64,000 nucleotides of DNA from Phallus indusiatus (Eukaryota > Basidiomycota > Agaricomycetes > Phallales > Phallaceae), in NCBI GenBank assembly GCA_027605045.1, contig JAQFWX010000001.1, positions 372,001-436,000 on the forward strand, written 5' to 3'. The notes beneath the pieces were generated by a model, which searched no databases, was not told the origin of the DNA, and saw only the letters and a list, made by a program, of their open reading frames with translations. Below are positions 1 to 11,991 of the stretch, one piece after another. The first letter of the stretch is position 1, and each line of letters begins with the position of its first letter. The translations under genes and the position numbers were made by a program.

Positions 1-1737
1 CACTTTCCTAGAGACACAGAAGGAGTTCATCGAGGTGTATGGAAATGGGATGAGGAAAAGGGAAGAGGTTTTGGCAACCCGGCATGCTCAGTTGATGTGA
101 TGGACACTGTACATGCTGTCAAGAAGAAACATGGCGCAGAAAACCAACGGTCGCATTCAACCGCAATGTCTCTCAGTATGCTTCAACGCATTTACAACTG
201 GTCGCTTTTATTTATTCCTTCAAAACTCATTCTACCCGACATACTTTCTTTGACTAGTGAGGGCCGGTTGCTGCTTCATAAGCAGCTTGGGTGGCGTGCA
301 TTCTCTTCCTTCAGTTGGACTCTATGGACAAGGTGAGAATTATTTTATTTTATTTTTTGGATTGTTATTCATCTTTTTTTTCCAGAAATTTCGAAACTTT
401 GAAAATACAACGTCAGCACCTTATTTTCGGCTGCGTAACTGATGACACATTCAAACTCCCTCATTGGAAAGTGTCGCTTGAGCAACGCAAGAATTGGCAG
501 AATAAATTAGGTAAAGAGCAGGAACTTCGTGGGCATCTGTATGAAATCTATCCCAGACCTGAACTTCCTGCTGCTGATCTGGATTTTCATATGCGCAACT
601 GGATTTCCTACCTGCAACATGTCTATGGAAGGCCGCTAGAGCCAAATGATTGGATATTTCCATCTATCGGCAGCAATGGAATCATCCAGCAGCATACACC
701 AATGTCACACGATACTATTCAGAAATGGATCGATGAGTTTGTTGACGGTGCCGGCATTGGTTCTTCGGAAGTCCGGCTGACGACTCACTGCTTCCGGCGT
801 GGAGGTGCTCAACATCAGTTCATGTACGCACCCATTGGCAAGCGTTGGACACTAGCAACCATCCGCTGGTGGGGCGGATGGGCTGAAGGAGAACATGTGA
901 GTAAATTTTTTATTTTTATTTTTTACTATATAATTATCTATCAAAAAGCGCGACACACTCATCCGGTATTTACTGGATGAGCTCCACTATTATGAAGAAG
1001 GTCATGGAAATGCACTAAGACCTATTCCGACAGATGCTCATTTATCTTTTATGGGTGAACATCGCGAGATTCAGCCAGTTACGTTAGCGGATATGAAGTC
1101 TATATGTACATCAATCGAGGATGTCATCACGAATAGGGTCGTTTCGGCTATATCAAATATCTTCCACAGCGACGGCCGCGTTTCAGGTATTCTGAATGTT
1201 ATGCCGACACAGCTTGTGGCGAATGGTTCCCTTCAACCCACAACCCGACAAGGTGAGCACAATCCAGGTCTTCTGGAGGCTGCACAGTTAGCACCTCTTG
1301 AGCCTGCCACCACTTCTCTGTTATCTGGGCATCATGCCGGTTTACCTCCTGGACTTTATGTGCCCAATGTACCGCATTCCACTCCTCCTGAGGAGCGATG
1401 GAAAGTGTACCTTCAACAGTGGGAATTTGGTGACGGCCGTTGTCCAGCACTGAAGGATTGGGAGTCTAGCTGGGTGAAACACCCAGCCTTTGCCAACAAA
1501 TATTTCCAGCGCAAACTCATTGCACTGGAATTTGAGCGGTGAGTCATGATTTTTTTTCTTTTCTGAGTCCCGTTAACTCCTTATCTTAGTTATGGGAAAA
1601 ATGAACAGCTTTTTGTCCAACATTATCCTGAAGCCACAAACGGAACCACACCTCTTCTGCAGAAAATTCGCGCTGCTCGAATTGCTCGAGGCGAATCTAA
1701 GCCGCGGCAGGGAAAAAACTCAAAGATACACCCATAG
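1..1737 (+). mobile_element. Crypton-type DNA transposon gene: tyrosine recombinase with GCR1_C-like tail (5' end outside window)
   Basis: The reading frame is open from base 1, so the start is missing. Four exons fit: 1-332, about 385-896, about 949-1540 and about 1591-1737, joined by introns of about 50 nt with GTGAG donors. The spliced protein carries the tyrosine-recombinase signature: the box TTHCFRRGG (H-x-x-R) near 785, then RWWGGWAEGEH, then RDTLIRYLLDELHYYEEGH just after intron 2, which supplies the candidate nucleophilic tyrosine. The C-terminal part (about 1380-1550, with ERWKVYLQQWEFG and PALKDWESSW) resembles the GCR1_C DNA-binding domain typical of fungal Cryptons. No stop or frameshift interrupts the spliced frame, so this copy may be recently active. 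The ends of the element are not defined. Family assignment is from recognised motifs; the host flank on the left is outside the window. Confidence 0.8.
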
Positions 1738-3097
1738 TTTGGTAAAAAAAAATATGTATATTCTTTTACTAATTTACCCTACATACATGGATATAGACAG
1801 TGATTGACGGGGAATAAATGGTGAACGCGAGAATTGTGTGCATGGGGACGGGAGATGAACATGTGTCTGTTTTGGGGGCTGAGGGTTGCTAAACGACAGG
1901 AGATGAACATGTGTCTGTTTTGGGGCTGAGGGTTGCTAAACAAATTTAATTACTGTGGTTGTTGGCGGAAGGCGCTGTACATTCAAGAATTATAAGAAAC
2001 TGACCGGGATATCCTCTAAAACCACAGCCAATAAAATGGCGACCGGGACTGTGCTCCAAATCCTACCAGTAAACCGGGCTGAGCAAAGAAAAAAGAGAAA
2101 GGAAAGGAGCGGGACAGATTATGGCGATGGTGATGATGAGAGAGATGGCCGTTCCCTTGGGGCGAAGGAGTGGGGGATGGATGAATGATGATGGCGATGG
2201 TGATGATGAGAGAGGGGGTTAGCCACTCCCCGGTCCTGGGTTGGGTTCAAAAGTTATTAGTTTGTTTGATAAATAAAGAAAACAAGAAAACAAGAAGAAA
2301 AAATAATCTTATCTCACCTTTCAAATTGAATGGATGGATGGATAGATAGCGGAAAAGATAGTGGAGGATAGAGAGAGAGAGAGAAAGCAAGGTGACGGCG
2401 CGATTACCCAAGCAAGCGCCGGTAGCCCTCGCGCGCGGGAAAGCTGGGAGGAGACGGGCCAATGAGCGTGCGCGAAGGGATGTATCCGGGGCGAGCCGGA
2501 CTATCCGGGACCAGACTCTTATATTTGGCGACATAAGTACATAGACTGCCGACATTTGGTATAAAAGTCTCCACCAGCGCTGGACTGGACTCATACTCCA
2601 GATGACGCTGCTCCACAATGATGTCATATTTACATCAAGCTCATCTATTTTTGATAGGCTGCTCTGAGAGTTGGCTTGGTAATTCCTGCGCTAATTTCGA
2701 GGACTCATCAACAATCCTCAATGCTGCTGTACATCGGAATACCCGCGTCAACTCACAAACAGACCATGTATGTACTATCAATCAATGTGATCTCGGTTGG
2801 GCACAGTAATAAAAGACAGATTTCATTTCTTTTGTATTGGAGAAGTCATCTTTGGTTTGTCGTTCATTCATTCATGTTAAAATTTGACCGAATACAATAG
2901 GATTTTTGACATCTGAGTCGTAACTTTAGTTTCTAGGACTACCAACGGATCTCACATCTCGAATGAATTTATCAATGTCACTTTTAAAGATGATTTGAGA
3001 CTAAAATATGGAGTCATATTTATTTAAGGGCTTGGGTATTATTTGCCCATTTCATACCCGCAGCCGATCACTTCAAGTCTCCTCCAGAGCACATAAT
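1738..3097. other. Non-coding stretch after the Crypton, with two short tandem duplications
   Basis: No convincing gene is visible. Two tandem duplications occur: a unit of about 48 bp beginning ggagatgaacatgtgtctg at 1851 and again at 1899, and a 70-bp-spaced repeat of atggcgatggtgatgatgag at 2121 and 2191. A G+C-rich patch lies near 2390-2530. From about 2930 the sequence resembles the region upstream of the second DUF6533 copy (near 8645), for example caacggatctcacat, so the segmental duplication starts before the coding part. Confidence 0.6.
1851..1944 (+). repeat. Tandem duplication, about 48-bp unit, two copies
   Basis: The two units share ggagatgaacatgtgtctg, then a G run and a shared ctgagggttgctaaac. 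They differ by one G in the homopolymer and by a few bases at the joint. The repeat lies just downstream of the Crypton stop codon and may be a replication-slippage product. Confidence 0.75.
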
Positions 3098-4787
3098 ATG
3101 AACATCACTGGAAGCACTAACTTGACTGTTATATCCGGATCGAATATCACACAAGAAATTTTTGATAAGTATGTGTTTGTTTTGTGCCGAATATATCGTC
3201 CTAATTTGACTTGGAAAAATTTAGCAATGTTTACAACTGGCTCACTCTCAGTGCTACAGGTAAGTGACCTAAGGTTAAATTTGTCGTCCCGGATTTTGTT
3301 TATTTGTAACCAAAACTGTAGTACTTCCTTTCTATGTTGCCCTGTTAAAGCTTTCACAAGAAATAGATTATCTATGGAGCAAGTCATTTAGTCTTCCTAC
3401 ATTGTTGTACATACTTGCAAGATATGGGGGCTTAGTGGAGGGAGGATTTCTCATGTTACTGGCCTTGGCGTCGGTAAGCCATGATGTGTTTGTTGAAATT
3501 AAAAGCACTCATCCTCATCATTTTTATTCAATATAAGTCTGAAAGGTAAGGTATATTATCATCGATTTCACAGATTGATAAAAAATATGAAGTTGTAACA
3601 CTATTGCAAATGTAACAAATTATGTGTCGTTATTGCCACGTATTGGTGTTCAAGGTATGTCCATCATTATTAGTTATATCACCTCAGTATTTACAATTTA
3701 GGTTTATTGATTGCTCGTGCATACGCTTTGTGCCAAAAAAAATTCTTTACAAATGCACTTGCTTTTTGTTTCCTCGCAAGCATGGTCCTTAGTTTGTGGG
3801 GTAAGAATTTGGATTTTTACTGGTTCGTAATTATAACCAATGCACCGTCTCGCTAGGGATAATAGCGACCCCCGGTTGTTTTGAAATACAAGTAACTCAG
3901 TCTTGTTTCTTACACATCCAAGGTTTCACTTCTCAGCTAATCTAATCGATTAGCCTCTCCGGTATGCTTTTAGGTTTTAGAAACTTGTGCACATTGTAAC
4001 ATTCTGACTAGCTCTATCATACTTGAATTCGCCAATAATGCCTTTACTATACTGGACGACATTCTGGTATTTGGAATTTGTACATGGAGGGTTTGGGGCA
4101 CATGGAAATTGAAGCGTGAAGCTGGAATTCGAAGTGCACATAGTCTTGTGTCTGAGTTATTGTCACAAAGTAAGTCTTGTCAATTCCTTCACGAAACCTT
4201 TAGCATTGAATAATACTATTAGCTATCTTAAGATTCTGGTATGCAGAATTTTCTGTATGATAATGATCATTCAAGTCATGGATTCGCAAGTTTTGTCGTT
4301 GTCATCAGCATCACAAATAATGCCTTAATAAGAGTGAGTGTAACATAGAAAAACTTTACATATGCCTATGAGCTCTCATTTTTTCCCTCCAGCTTGATAG
4401 TGTAATCAAATAATCCTCTTGTGTCATTGACATCAAATTAATCCTCAGTCTTTTCCCAGGTCTTATCAAACTGTCTTGTTACTTACCAAAATGCGTAAGA
4501 ATATCTTCCAATTGACACCCATAGTTTTCATTCTGATTTTCCTGCAAAGCCTGTCCAGCATCATCATAGCCGATTCTTTTCTTGACCTTCGCAGTCTTAA
4601 CTCTGCCAAAATCGAGGCTAATCATGTGTCTCTGCCCCCAATCCAACTTTCAAACGTCCTTCAACACATACACCAGTCCTTCATTGTGGAGCTGTCCACT
4701 CCCGAAGACATAATTGTGCAACGAAATGTCAATAATGATAATCTTGGATCTGATTTTATGGGAGAATCAGAAGTTCAGCCTGTCTAG
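3098..4787 (+). pseudogene. DUF6533-type multi-pass membrane protein, copy A (probably damaged)
   Basis: The first exons are well supported by comparison with copy B: 3098-3168, 3225-3259, 3322-3473, a possible 8-nt micro-exon 3538-3545, 3593-3654 and 3702-3800. They encode the N-terminal core of the Agaricomycete DUF6533 family, with EIDYLWSKSFSLPTLLYILARYGG followed by hydrophobic helices and LLIARAYALC. The C-terminal exon (about 4542-4787) has IIIADSFLDLRSLNSAKIEAN, matching the conserved end of this family. Against copy B the exon near 4220-4320 is one base shorter (at gattcgcaagttttg), which throws the conserved helix out of frame. A stop is also reached in the exon near 3942. The family is known only as predicted membrane proteins of unknown function; damage is inferred from alignment by eye. 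Confidence 0.65.
3538..3545 (+). other. Candidate 8-nt micro-exon of DUF6533 copy A
   Basis: The bases tctgaaag are flanked by an acceptor (ataag) and a near-consensus donor (gtaagg). Including them keeps the frame between exon 3, which ends in phase 0, and the exon at 3593, which needs one leading base. Skipping them breaks the frame. Copy B has a 5-nt counterpart at 9272-9276 that keeps the same phase. Confidence 0.5.
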
Positions 4788-4985
4788 GATATTTCTGTGT
4801 GTTATCATCTCATTCCCACAAAGTGTTGACAATTTGTGGTTATATATTGTCGAAGAATGTAATCAACATGGTGACTTTTGGTTTTTTTAATTTATGTAAA
4901 CAGCACGCCATTCTTATGAAGGATTGGTTACTCGTTATGCGTTACTTATTGCTTGCTTGCTTCCTTCCTTCCTTGATGATTGAGT

Positions 4986-6811
4986 TACTGACGTACTGTT
5001 GCGTTTCCGTGTGTGCATGTGTATCATGCTGAATGTCTTTTGCCTTGGTTTTCGCGGAATACGACATGTCCGACTTGTCGATTTGATATTGATCCTGATT
5101 CGTTGACGTGGAATCCGCAGCCGTCTCATTTTTCTCATTCTCATCCTCATCCGTCTGTACCTGTTCAGCTGGAATCAACTTATCCTCCGGAAGATAGTAT
5201 TACTGGTGGACCTGTGTTTGTATCAGTACCAGATTTTGATGGACCGCTACCGTTTAATCTCGTGCATGTTCAGACTCAGGCTCAGACTCAGGGTAATGAT
5301 AATGAAGGATACCGTCTTAATGCGACTGAAGCTGAACAGTTAAATGGTCTATTTGCTTCTCTTATTAGAGGATTTTTCGGGGATGGTGGCAGTGCACATG
5401 GACAGCAGGGACAACAGCGAGATAATTCTAGAGAACGATCTGTATCTGCTTCAGAGGCTCAAGCTCGAGAGGAGACAGCGTCTAGTCAAACTTCAGCTTC
5501 AATACCAACATCGTCATTCCCATCGTTCCCATCAGTACCCTCATTCCCGCCCACCTCCTCCACTGCTCCTAACACGAACCTTCAAAGCTTCAGCGCTTCA
5601 GCCACCACCATTACCACCAATAACACCACCACTTTCGCACCCGCACCCGCACCCACAGCAATCGTCAATGCACGGTTTACCATTCTCCCCACCACCACCA
5701 CTACCACTAGCACAAAGAATGCATCTGTTACCGGGATTATTCTGGCTTCTTCCTATGCCTTTGTTTTTGTTTGCTACCGCTACCGCTACGCGACTGCCGT
5801 CAAGGGGTCAACATTGGACGCAAACTTATGCTCAACCCCAGGCTCAGGTTCAGGCTCAGGCTCAGGCTCAACAGGTGGAATGGCGGAGTTGGATTTGTTG
5901 CAGCCGCAGGATGAAGTGACGGTGTCATCGGTTGAGGTGTTGCTGGGAGCAGCGCCGGGTTCGGGTTCGGGTTCTCCTACAGTCCCAGCTTCGGCTTCAG
6001 CACCGGTGCAACAGCAGAGTCAGCAGTCGCAGCCTCCTCAGCCATCTGAACAGTCTCATCCACAGCAGCCTCAGCCGCAACCGCAACCGTAGCATCAAAG
6101 GGTTCCTCTGTTTTTCAATTTTCCGCATGTTTATACGGGATTTCCTGGGTTTCCTGGTGCTGGTACGGGCGTGGGTGCTGCTCGACCATCACAGGCACAA
6201 ACACAAACACAAGAACATCCTCTTAACGCTGATTCAACTCCTCACGCACCAGCTGGAACAGCAACAACAACAGCACATGTATTCACTCGATTCCCACCGC
6301 CTCCCTTGTTCCCTCCATTCGGTACCCACCGGGGCGGGAACACGACGAACGAATGCATCATCCTCGACGTGAACGTGAACGAAGACAATGGGTACCCCCT
6401 GGATCAGTCGGTCGCACGCTCTGTCAATGTGGTGAAGCGAAAGAGCAAGAGCTGGGTTTACGATGCGATGATGTGATTTGTTTGTTTGGGCCTACAGATG
6501 AGGATCCCGTTCCTTCTGAGACTCAGAGTGAGACCGAGACTGAGACTAGGAGGGTGATGGAGGAGTTGAAGATGAGGAGAGTACAGTTGAGGGGTGCATA
6601 TGAAACGCGTGGACGGATGTGTGAACATGAGTTCCATCCGGCGTGTCTTGTTGCAAGTACACGTGTTGCAGGGATGGATGATGATGATACGGAAAAGGAA
6701 GAGGAGGAAGAGAGTGAGGTGGTGTTGAAATGTCCTATTTGTAGAGCTGATGGGGCTGTTTGTCATAAAGGATGGTTGGAGGGTGTTAGATCGTTGAGAG
6801 AGACAGTTTAA
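4986..6811 (+). pseudogene. RING-finger protein gene, copy 1: 5'-truncated and broken
   Basis: Translation from 4986 gives the second half of a RING-H2 finger: CVHVYHAEC, then LLPWFSRNTTCPTCRFDID. A long Gln/Ser/Thr/Pro-rich linker follows, and then a second RING-like module near 6410-6770 (WVPPGSVGRTL, GLRCDDVICL, CEHEFHPACL, KCPICRADG). The first CxxC of the N-terminal RING is absent. The sequence joins directly to the 3' flank of DUF6533 copy A at about 4985, where cttgatgattgagtt passes into RING sequence. An in-frame TAG at 6090-6092 is followed by conserved protein sequence, the conserved middle part (near 5690-5800) lies in another frame, and the frame shifts again near 6330. Proteins with this two-RING layout are probably E3 ubiquitin ligases; this copy cannot make one. 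Confidence 0.7.
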
Positions 6812-8848
6812 AAAGATGTCTGTAGTGAGTTTGCTTGATTTTGGGGTTGTGGGTGTGCTGATTGGGAGTTTGTAGCTCGTTTTCTATGTTCACTCTCTTT
6901 TTTTCTTTTTATTATCAGTTTTCCCATTGCTGTCTCTGTCAATGTTCAATACTTCATGTTTCCAAGTCCGTCTTCTGTTTCTGACATCACATTCTCTCTT
7001 TTCTCTCATATTCTTCTCTTTTCTTGTCTGCTGCTCATTTCACTCAATATTACCCCCTCACACGAATTGAATTAATGTATTTCTCCCATATAAACATAAA
7101 AGCAGAAATACCCATATACGTTTTTCCCTAAGGACACTTACCACTTTTCAAAAAAGACAATTAACTACAATATGATTTCTTATTATATATATATATATAT
7201 ATTATCTCGGTCTCTCTTTTTTTTTCTTAGCATTGCATCGCACTGGCAGTCAACTCAATTTTGAACAAGATAAACAAAAAAATGAGACAGTCCAGGGAGT
7301 CGAACTAGCGACTTGGAGTACCAGACAGACCAAATGTGTCTAAACTCCGAATCATTCTCTGAACTGTGGTGAAGTCTTCCGCTAGCTTCCTTAACACCGA
7401 CTTTTGCCCCGGTGATCATAGTTCAAGAGGTGAACGATCCCTCAAACTTTTGTTGAAAGTTAGATCAGGGTCAGGTCTACTAGTAGCTTTGAGTAAGTAG
7501 GTTATGTCTTGGGGTGACTTGTATGGACTTACACGGCGTACTAACTGGTTTCAGGAGTTCTGTTTACAATGCACGGTCAGAGAATCGCTACTGAGCCAAC
7601 ACAGCACTTGTAAGAAGTATGTATATCTTGAACGGTCCGATTTGAATTGTATCTTTTAACTTGAGCATAGCCTTTAACCGGCGGCACAAGATTTTGGCTG
7701 CCTTTTACAATTTTTTGGCCAACTTGAGCTATCACCTCGATTGATAAAGATCGTTCCTCGGTTCAGATCGGGTCTGATGTTGCGATTTTCGGGAGCGAGG
7801 TCATCTGGAAGTTTTTTTTGACAGGGGAGGCCCAGACACGGGCTGAATCAAGGTCTTTGCGATCGGTTCGTTGTTTTGGCTAGATATTCATTAAAACATT
7901 GATATGTTTGTTTGTTTGCCTTAGCAGCTCTGAAAAAATAAACCCATTTGATGTTGTTTTTATGTTTTTGTCTCAGATCAACGATGGCGCCCTCAAGCAG
8001 AAGCTGATCCACAAGGCGAGGCATTTCAATGGGTCAATCAATCAGTCCACGTGATTACGAATAGATATATCACAACCAGCCATTTGCGTGATTATTTCCT
8101 AGTTCGTTAGAATGACAGGGATACACGCTGTTAGCCGACATCGGAGACACATGTGCTGCTTTCACCAAATTCATCTCATAGACTAGCGGGCCTACGGTCT
8201 CTCAAATGGCAGCTGCTATCTACATGTCCTATGCGCCTTATCTCATCTTTGATATTGTTTAGACAGTTGACAACCAGACTCATGTTCGATGTCGATGCTG
8301 TTCTTCCGCTTCTATCAATATCATTGCAGGCACAAGAACTTTAATTATATTATCCTCAGCACTGCCGTGCCTCTGGAACTACCACGACAACTCGATATGA
8401 ATGACAATATACCATTAATCAATGGACTCCTGGTTCAAGCCTGAGGGTTATGTATGTTCCATTCATATACATGAAAAATCTCTCACAATTATCAAGAAGC
8501 AATAAATGCAGATTTAGTTTTATCGGAAATTTGATCTCCGGATTGATATTTGTTAGCCTGTGCTTACTTGGATTAAAAACTTTTGATTACATGTGTTGAA
8601 TACGGGAAGTAGGACTCTGACAACGTTCTGATTCTGGACTGCTGATCAACGGATCTCACATTTCAATGAAGCGCCTTCAAATGAGATTGAATATCGTCAT
8701 AATGTATAACAATTCAAACCTTACGATCGCCATATAATATAGGTCTTATATATGTATAAGGGGCTTGAGAGTCACCCCTTCCCATACCAAATCTGAACCC
8801 GCACTGTCCATTGATCATCCCAGTGAAATCTCCTCGATAGTACATAGT
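6812..8848. other. Non-coding stretch between RING copy 1 and DUF6533 copy B
   Basis: No gene is supported. There is a (ta)n tract near 7186-7201 and a long pyrimidine-rich part just after the RING pseudogene. A segment near 7965-8030 (tttttgtctcagatcaacga) resembles 15970-16030, indicating another old duplicated block. From about 8645 to 8848 the sequence is homologous to the upstream region of DUF6533 copy A. Confidence 0.55.
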
Positions 8849-10504
8849 ATGAACAACACCGGAAGCAATAACTTGACTGTCGTCTCCACAGATGCCATCA
8901 TTCAAGAAATTTTCTATACGTACGCCTATGTTTTGTCGGTAATAATAATGCTCATTTGACTGGGAAATATTAGCAATATTCATGACTGGCTCATACTCAG
9001 TGCCACAGGTAAAGAAAGACTGTCTCAGATTTGGGTGATAAAGTCTTATTATATCTCTCCATAGTACTTTCATTTTATGCTGCTTTGTTGAAGCTTCCAG
9101 AAGAAATAGAGCATATATGGCGCAAGTCATTCAGTCTTCCGACATGGCTGTACATATTTGCAAGATATGGTATCTTGGCCTTGGAAGGACTAAGTTGGTC
9201 AACGGTCTTCGTGTCGGTAAGCTGATAACACTTTTTTGGTAATTAAAAGCTCTTATTTTTATTATTTCAAGTTTGAGTGAGAATCACTACTGCTAATATG
9301 AATTACACAAATTGAGGAAATTTAAAGAACCTGTAACGTACTTTCTGTTGTAATAAATGGTGTGTTGATATTCGCAAGCACCGGTGTTCAAGGTGTGTTT
9401 CCTATTAGCAGTTTAATATTCAGTACTAATTTAGAGTGTAGGGTTATTGATTGCTCGAGCTTGTGCTTTGTGCCCCCAAAAAGTTCCTGCCATTGCACTT
9501 GCTTTCACTTTCTTCACAGGTTTCATCATCCTTTTGTGGTGTTCAATAGCATACCCTGGATGCTTTTCCTCGTCAGTATATCATATTCATTTCTTACACG
9601 TTCAATATCTGAGTTCCCAGCCTTTGATAAGTAATTTCCCCGGTACGTTTCTTTAATCCCTGGAGATTTGAGCCCATTTAAAATATTTTAGCTATTGCCC
9701 TTACACTTAGCCTTATCAGTAATTTATTTGTTATATTGACGGACATCCTGGTATTCGGCATTTGCATTTGGAAGGTCTGGGGTGCTTGGAAATTGAAACG
9801 CGAAGCTGGAATTCAAAGCGCAGATAGTCTTGTGTCTGTGTTACTTACACAAAGTAATTCTTGTATCCTTCATGCAAATAATATTAGAGATATGAATATC
9901 ACAATTATTAGGTATCTTAAGATGCTGGTAGGCATAAGTTTCTGCATGATGATGATCATTCAAGTCACGCATTCAACAAGCTTTGTTGTTGTCATCACTG
10001 TGACATGTGAAATCCTACTAAAAGTGAGTGCAAAATAGGCAAAAAACAAGTTATGTCTGCAAGCTGACATTCTTTTCCCAGTTTGGTGATGTAATCACAC
10101 TACTTTTCGTATCACTTTTTTGCGTCCATCATAATTACTTGACTTCAACTTAGACTTCAATCTTTTCGGTAACCTTATACAACAGTATGAGTCTTTACCA
10201 AAATGTGTAAGTCCCGAATTATAATTTAAACCCATTCTGACTTTTCCTTCCAAGTTTGTCAAGCATCCTCGTGGCCGATTTTACACTAGATCTTCGCAAC
10301 CTCAACTCTGCCAAAATCGCGGCTAACAATGCATCGCTACCTCCAATCCGATTTTCAAATATCCTTAAACGTGTACATCAATCAATGACTGTCGAGCTCG
10401 CCACGCCCGAAGAGACTCGGATAATCAGAGACGGAGATAGCCCGGGCATTCATGATGATCTTACCACTGAGCCCATGCGGGATTCAGGGATCCACTCTGC
10501 CTAG
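8849..10504 (+). CDS. DUF6533-type multi-pass membrane protein, copy B (apparently intact)
   Basis: Exons that keep one frame are 8849-8919, 8974-9008, 9065-9216, a 5-nt micro-exon 9272-9276, 9328-9392, about 9441-9572, a short exon near 9617-9644, about 9692-9853, and further exons ending at 10504. The protein has the family hallmarks: EEIEHIWRKSFSLPTWLYIFARYG near the N-terminus, a helix with IARACALC, a PGCF motif, TDILVFGICIWKVWGAWKLKREAG, and a C-terminal ILVADFTLDLRNLNSAK followed by an acidic, probably cytosolic tail. This predicts a roughly 300-residue protein with about seven membrane segments. Its function is unknown, and it is the only one of the three copies with no break seen. 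Start chosen because copy A has an ATG at the matching position. Confidence 0.72.
9272..9276 (+). other. Candidate 5-nt micro-exon of DUF6533 copy B
   Basis: The bases tttga sit between acceptor tttcaag and donor gtgaga. They are needed to join exon 9065-9216 (phase 0) to exon 9328-9392 (one leading base). With them the protein reads F-E-T-C-N at the junction; copy A reads S-E-S-C-N, supporting the placement. The exon lengths 5 and 8 differ by one codon. Confidence 0.5.
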
Positions 10505-11299
10505 GCAACTAGGATATTTCGAAATGTGATTAAACCTCGTAATTCTTGCTTTTTCACATATTCAAACAGCAGATTATTTCTATGTGAAGGATTGGCCGTT
10601 TGTTATCACTTTCTTCCTTGACAATTGAGTAAATGTGCCGCTAAGAACAATTAGTTTTATTGTCGAAACATACATACTAGTATCAAGAATATGACCGAGA
10701 TTCGCGACGCTTCATATAAATTGTTTTCGAGTCTACCACTTTTTTACAGTGCGCGAAACATTGTTTTTGAGTCCACGCGTCACTATAAGAGTATTGTAAC
10801 TGCTAGAACTTGAGAGCTTATTCTTCAAACAGGCTCGGCCCCCAACCCCCATGTAAAGGTTTTTTGTGCTAACCGTCATCTTGGCACGAGACACGAAATC
10901 CTCCCTCATTTGAGGTCACGTCTTGATAGCGGATTTTGCTGAAGTGACGGAATTTAAATGTATTCTGATGAAGATTGATGGATCAACTTGAAGTTGGTCT
11001 TTGCGCTCGAGCTAAGTTCGCATTCAGTGACAGGCTGTGTTCAAGTTATAAATTCAATCAACGACATATTCAACTGTTGTTCTAGCCCCGCGAATTAAAT
11101 CACCCTGTTTCAATATCGTAGGTCTTATTTTCAACAATCATCGATGGTGTGTACATATTGTAATCCTGTTCCGGATCAGTTTCTCTACTCAAAAATTGGC
11201 GTAATAATTTATGATTGCCGGTTTATTGGAGATGCGCTGCTGGTTGATCATGATATAATTATCGATTGCATATCGTTAAACGGGACACTGACCAATGAT
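10505..11299. other. Non-coding stretch between DUF6533 copies B and C
   Basis: The first part (to about 10680) is the 3' flank of DUF6533 copy B, with gagtaaatgtgccgctaag, a segment that recurs after copy C (12365-12380) and, inverted, near 24080-24110. Nothing else recognisable was seen. Confidence 0.5.
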
Positions 11300-11991
11300 C
11301 GAAGCAGAAAATTATGTGCACATAGTCTTGTATCTGTATTACTCACGCAAAGTAAGTCTTGTCCATTTACTCACAACACTTCAGGATGTTAATAGAGATT
11401 ATTTTAGGTATCTCAAGATGTTGATAGGCATAAATTTCTGTATGACGATGATGATCATTCATGACATAAATACGCAAGTTTTGTCATTGCCATTACCATC
11501 ACGGGTGAAATCCTGATAAATGTGAGTACAAAGTAACCAATCAGTCTATGTATGATCTGTATCCTTCCTCTAGTTCCATAATGCAATCACATCAGACTCA
11601 CATTCGTGTGTCAATCATTACGCTCACTCGATTTCGAATTAGTCCTCATCTCTTTTCCGGACTGTATCGATCAGTCTTGATAATTATCAAAATGTGTAAG
11701 GCATTTTGGTTATAATTCACAACGTCTAATACTTAATTCCTCTTGCAAGTTTGTCGAGCATCCTCGTAGCAGACTTTACACTAGACCTTCGCAGTCTTAG
11801 CTCTGCCAAAATCGAGAGTAACAATGCGTCCCTGCCTCCAATCCAGTTCTCGAACGTACTACCTTCAACATTTACACCAAACCCTGATTTGCGAGTTGGT
11901 CATCCCCGAGGACATAATTGTGGAGGGAGATGGAAATAATGATAGTCTTGGAGCTGAGTTCATGGAAGATCCAGGAATCCAGCCTACCTAA
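11300..11991 (+). pseudogene. DUF6533-type membrane protein, copy C: 5'-truncated and frameshifted
   Basis: Homology to copies A and B begins near 11317 (gcacatagtcttgt), inside the central exon, so the N-terminal half is missing. The exon near 11405-11515 has the same frame problem as copy A (caagttttgtc). In the last exon, ILVADFTLDLRSLSSAKIESN is intact until about 11855. There copy C has four extra bases (acta) relative to copy A, which shifts the frame; the conserved tail (PEDIIVEGDGNND, ending IQPT) continues in the new frame to a stop at 11989-11991. This is a clear relic, not a gene. Confidence 0.75.

Noticed and set aside
5344..6372. Long overlapping plus-strand frames in RING copy 1 as independent genes
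   Set aside because: They are alternative frames of one low-complexity, frameshifted RING pseudogene.
7286..7345. tRNA-like piece: the reverse strand has agttcgactcc, similar to a B box, followed by a T run
   Set aside because: No matching T stem, acceptor stem, D arm or anticodon arm can be folded.
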